From positions 19,284,819 through 19,317,318 of the forward strand of contig NC_135564.1 in NCBI RefSeq assembly GCF_964340395.1: a stretch of 32,500 nt of DNA, written 5' to 3'. Shown one piece after another: positions 28,979 through 32,500 of the stretch. The stretch's first letter is position 1. Every line of letters begins with the position of its first letter. The translations under genes and the position numbers were made by a program. The notes under the pieces were generated by a model that saw nothing but the letters and a program-made list of their open reading frames with translations, ran no database searches and was not told the DNA's origin. The DNA is from Glandiceps talaboti (lineage: Eukaryota; Hemichordata; Enteropneusta; Spengelidae).

Positions 28979-31008
28979 CTGCAAAGGGTAAGAAGTCGAC
29001 AAATGAAATTAGAGAAACACTATCTTCGTTTTAGATACTATGTCACTCACAAACTGACACTAGCATGCAAAAATGAATTGTGGCTAAATCAGTGATCACA
29101 AATGACATTTTGAACTGGGAATTTTCAAGGACCATTTTGAATTAGAAACACGAATTACCCCTGCTTTTGAAAGTTAGTGAAAACGAAATAATGTACATTT
29201 CATGCATTGATAACATCTACTTGCCAATGGGCTAAATCACATTTCTTGTTGCATTTATGCATATAGTGTTACAAAATGTGTTGGAAGTCTTTCCAGGATG
29301 TGTAAAGTGAAGAAAAAATAATTTAAATTAGTAATTCATAACTGTGTTTACCAATTCCAAAAGGCATTATTCTATTGCTCTTCATCTTGTTAATGTTGCC
29401 ATTTTCATCAAGAAAGCGTCCGGGATCAAATGTCTCAGGATCTTCCCATTCTGTTCCATCCATATGAACTGCCCAAAGATTAGCAAAGACCATTGTGTTC
29501 TTCGGAATGGAGTAGCCGCGAAGTGTTGCAGGTTCTGATGTTTTGTGTGGTATTGCTAATGGTACTATCGTTGCGATCCGTTGAATTTCCAGAGTTACGG
29601 CTTCAATGAAGGGAAGTTTAGATTTATCAGCAAAGCATGGTGTCTTATCCATACCGATTCCATTTTCAATGTCCTTAACGCACTTATCCTGAAAGTCTGG
29701 ATACTTAGCTAGATACAGCACGGTCCAAAGTAACGCATTCGATGATGTGTCAGTTCCGCCAATGAACAATTCAAACCATATGAGACGCAGATGGTCCAGT
29801 TCACTTAGACAAGCAAGAGATGGGTCTTGAATCTTCCTTTCCTGAATCTCTTTGGCTTTCAAAAGATACCAATCTATCATACTCTCGCTATCGGTTTGGT
29901 TTTGGGTCATTATCTTGTGTTCCTTTATTTTTTCATCAAAGTAGTCACGGACTTTATGCCAGTTCTTGATGAGGCTGTATTTGATCGGTAACGGGAAATA
30001 CCAAAGAATGGGAATGAATGTTAACAAGTTAGATGAAAGTACATCTTTCAGCACGGCTTCATTTAATCCAAGAAGTTCTTTGAAGTTATCATCATCGTAA
30101 TCAAATCTACTGCCAAACAACATTGCGCATAATATGTTGGAGACAGCATTCGAGAAGAGGTGGCGAAGATCAATCGACTTGTTTAGGTGATTATTGAGTC
30201 GTTTGATGAGAAAATCGCATTCATCGAGAATGCGCTCTTCTATGAGAACTTTTCCCATGCCAAATTGATGAAGGCTTTTCGAAGTATGTTTACGGAGAAC
30301 TTGCCAAGTAGGTGGCGTAGAGTCAATGAGTCCTACGAGAAAAGATTGGAAAAGATGAAGGCAGGCATTAAAATCATCAATCGTACACAATTTATACAGA
30401 AGTAAGAAACAAAAATATGGTCAGATGGTTAAAATGCTATCTGCAGAAAACTTCTGTGCAAATATTAAACAAAAGTGATGCCGGTCATGCAGCTAGGGTC
30501 AATTGTCAAGGCGTGTCATAGTGCCAGTAAATCACTAATTCATTGTCATGACAATTCATTCACGGTACTAGACAGATATCTATAGTGCCAAATACCTAAA
30601 GTCACTATTAGTCACGGCGGAAAGGAAAATTAACACTGTTACAATGTTGTTATTCATACCTTTTTGTTTAAACAAAAGTGCAGTAGTCGAATTCGTTGGT
30701 CTGGATGAAAACTTGGCAGCTTGTTTGACGAAAGCATCTCTAAGGGCCTCACGACTGTTCAGTACCACCACCAATTCTGTCCCCAACCGAACACTCATAA
30801 CGTCTCCATACATCTGACCCCATTCCAGAAAAGTCTTGTATGGGTGTTTACTGAGAGAAAACAAGGATCCAACGACAGGCCAACCTTTTGGACCTGGAGG
30901 TAGATTTTTTTGACGACGGAAAATCCACACCAAGGTGAGGAATGTAACCAAGAAGACGAGAATTAGTTGCGTACTATTCCACAGCAGAATTGATTCGACA
31001 GACGCCAT
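28794..31008 (-). CDS. Clan-2 (CYP2-like) cytochrome P450, upstream tandem copy (3 exons, spliced)
   Basis: Joining 30660-31008, 29352-30332 and 28794-28978 gives 504 residues plus TAA, with exon lengths 349, 981 and 185, exactly as in the neighbouring copy. The N-terminal anchor starts MASVESILLWN and is followed by LPPGPKGWPVVG. Other motifs are WQVLR 126-130, GGTDTSS from 308, EIQR 365-368 and FGIGPRECIG with Cys448. The aromatic-region motif reads FDPGRF instead of FDPERF; the Arg of the structural ERR triad is kept, the preceding Glu is not. Intron 1 is only 327 bases. An AATAAA follows the stop closely (28764-28769). I expect an active ER-membrane monooxygenase of unknown substrate. Confidence 0.93.
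29352..30332 (-). CDS. P450 gene A exon 2: helices C to L
   Basis: The acceptor CTTTTCTCGTAG is at 30333-30334 and the donor GGTAAACAC. The 981 bases start with (G)LIDSTPPTWQVLR. The frame stays open upstream through the intron, but the acceptor and the alignment to gene B fix the start. Confidence 0.93.
30660..31008 (-). CDS. P450 gene A exon 1: membrane anchor and proline hinge
   Basis: The 349 bases start at the ATG at 31008 and end at AAAAAG|GTATGA, one base into a codon. The open frame continues past the donor into the intron for about 26 codons, which is read-through. Confidence 0.93.
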
Positions 31009-31696
31009 GATTGTTTCCTGCGTACTAACCTACTAAGGCATTGGGCGAGTTCAGGGTTGAATTGTTTGCCATCCGTTAGCTAAAGTGTTCACGTCGTTGC
31101 GCTGTAACTGCGCCAGCTCTCGACAGCTAGCGTAGTACAGCACAAGTGACGTTGATATTCTAGCTAATGGATCGGAAACCGTTTTTATCTTGAACTCGCC
31201 AATTGTCCCAAACAGTAGAAAAACACGATGTCCTAGTTACATACACTCAATATCCACGACAACATGAACTCACTGAATTATATTTAATGACGGTTTGTCA
31301 TCAGTAATTTAAAGCAAAATTACATTTTTGAAGTAGTCCTTACATTAAAACAAGCCTGTTCTTACAGGAATATGGTTTAGAAATCAACGATACTCTGTGT
31401 TGACCTTTACTATAGTGGCATATATTACGTCTACATGAGTTGACCTTTCCCATTGTTGATTCACTACACCCATTCAACGATTGGTACCGATAGCCACTTC
31501 TAATTTTATTAGCTTGACCTAACATGAATCATCCCCCAAGGAGACTTTGCATTCCCTCAACATCGAGCAAATAAAAACTCACAGTATTACCCAACAATAT
31601 GTATTCCGCAACATGGAAAAACAAAAAAAAGAAAAGCTACAGGAAATAATCCTTCGACTATTGAATCATAATTTATAGTTTAATAGTCAACTTTTA

Positions 31697-32420
<724 letters not shown>

Positions 32421-32493
32421 CGCCCAACGTGGGGCTCGAACCCACGACCCTGAGATTAAGAGTCTCATGCTCTACCGACTGAGCTAGCCGGGC
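32421..32493 (-). tRNA. tRNA-Lys(CTT)
   Basis: The gene is 73 bases. The acceptor stem GCCCGGC pairs with GTTGGGC (two G-U pairs). The A box is TAGCTCAGTCGG and the B box GGTTCGAGCCC, with anticodon CTT in TGAGA CTCTTAA TCTCA. A TTTT terminator follows on the minus strand at 32411-32414. No intron. Confidence 0.95.
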
Positions 32494-32500
32494 TTCTGTT

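Larger units (their letters stand above)
28015..31500 (+). repeat. Tandem P450 duplication unit A
   Basis: This is the partner of 23005-27350. The 5' flank similarity reappears at 31230-31500, after about 180 unshared bases at 31030-31210 next to the start codon. The spacer 27384-28014 between units holds only a pyrimidine-rich stretch and the short LINE end. Confidence 0.75.

Overview
The window looks like nuclear DNA of a marine invertebrate animal. It is AT-rich, its genes are split by GT-AG introns, and it carries eukaryotic tRNAs with internal A and B boxes. It also holds long microsatellites, 5'-truncated LINE copies with target-site duplications, and MITE-like inverted-repeat elements. 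The encoded families (secreted DNase I, clan-2 cytochrome P450) fit a bilaterian; amphioxus or a lophotrochozoan such as a brachiopod or mollusc are both possible, and I cannot settle the species.

Left part, 1 to about 11.1 kb, minus strand: a complete DNase I-like endonuclease gene. Exon 1 (signal peptide) is at 10900-11073. Six further exons rebuild the whole DNase fold with every catalytic residue. The exon that would normally end the protein splices in phase into a 416-base exon (1547-1962) encoding an extra 137-residue C-terminal region that I do not recognise. A second, related copy of that terminal exon lies further downstream (499 to beyond base 1) with the same splice phase, so the gene appears to offer two alternative C-terminal domains.

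Middle part, about 6.4-21.2 kb: a direct segmental duplication. Roughly 6.4-13.4 kb (DNase introns, exons 1-3 and upstream region) is repeated at 16.3-21.0 kb. The second copy keeps DNase exons 2 and 3 but has lost exon 1 and never included exons 4-8, so it is a partial, probably non-functional DNase copy. Each copy carries its own later insertions: a MITE in copy 1, and a LINE 3' end and a minisatellite in copy 2. Between the copies lie tRNA-Leu(AAG), tRNA-Thr(AGT) and a second MITE-like element.

Right part, about 23-31.5 kb, minus strand: two complete tandem clan-2 P450 genes, each 504 residues in three exons of identical length (349, 981 and 185 bases). They are very similar; amino-acid changes gather at expected substrate-recognition sites, while other stretches and intron 2 are nearly identical. 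A short LINE 3' end sits between them. The window ends with a (TA)n tract and tRNA-Lys(CTT).

I see no functional link between the DNase and P450 genes. The most interesting feature is the DNase I gene with an unrecognised, duplicated C-terminal exon. A perfect estrogen-response-type palindrome upstream of it also deserves a look.
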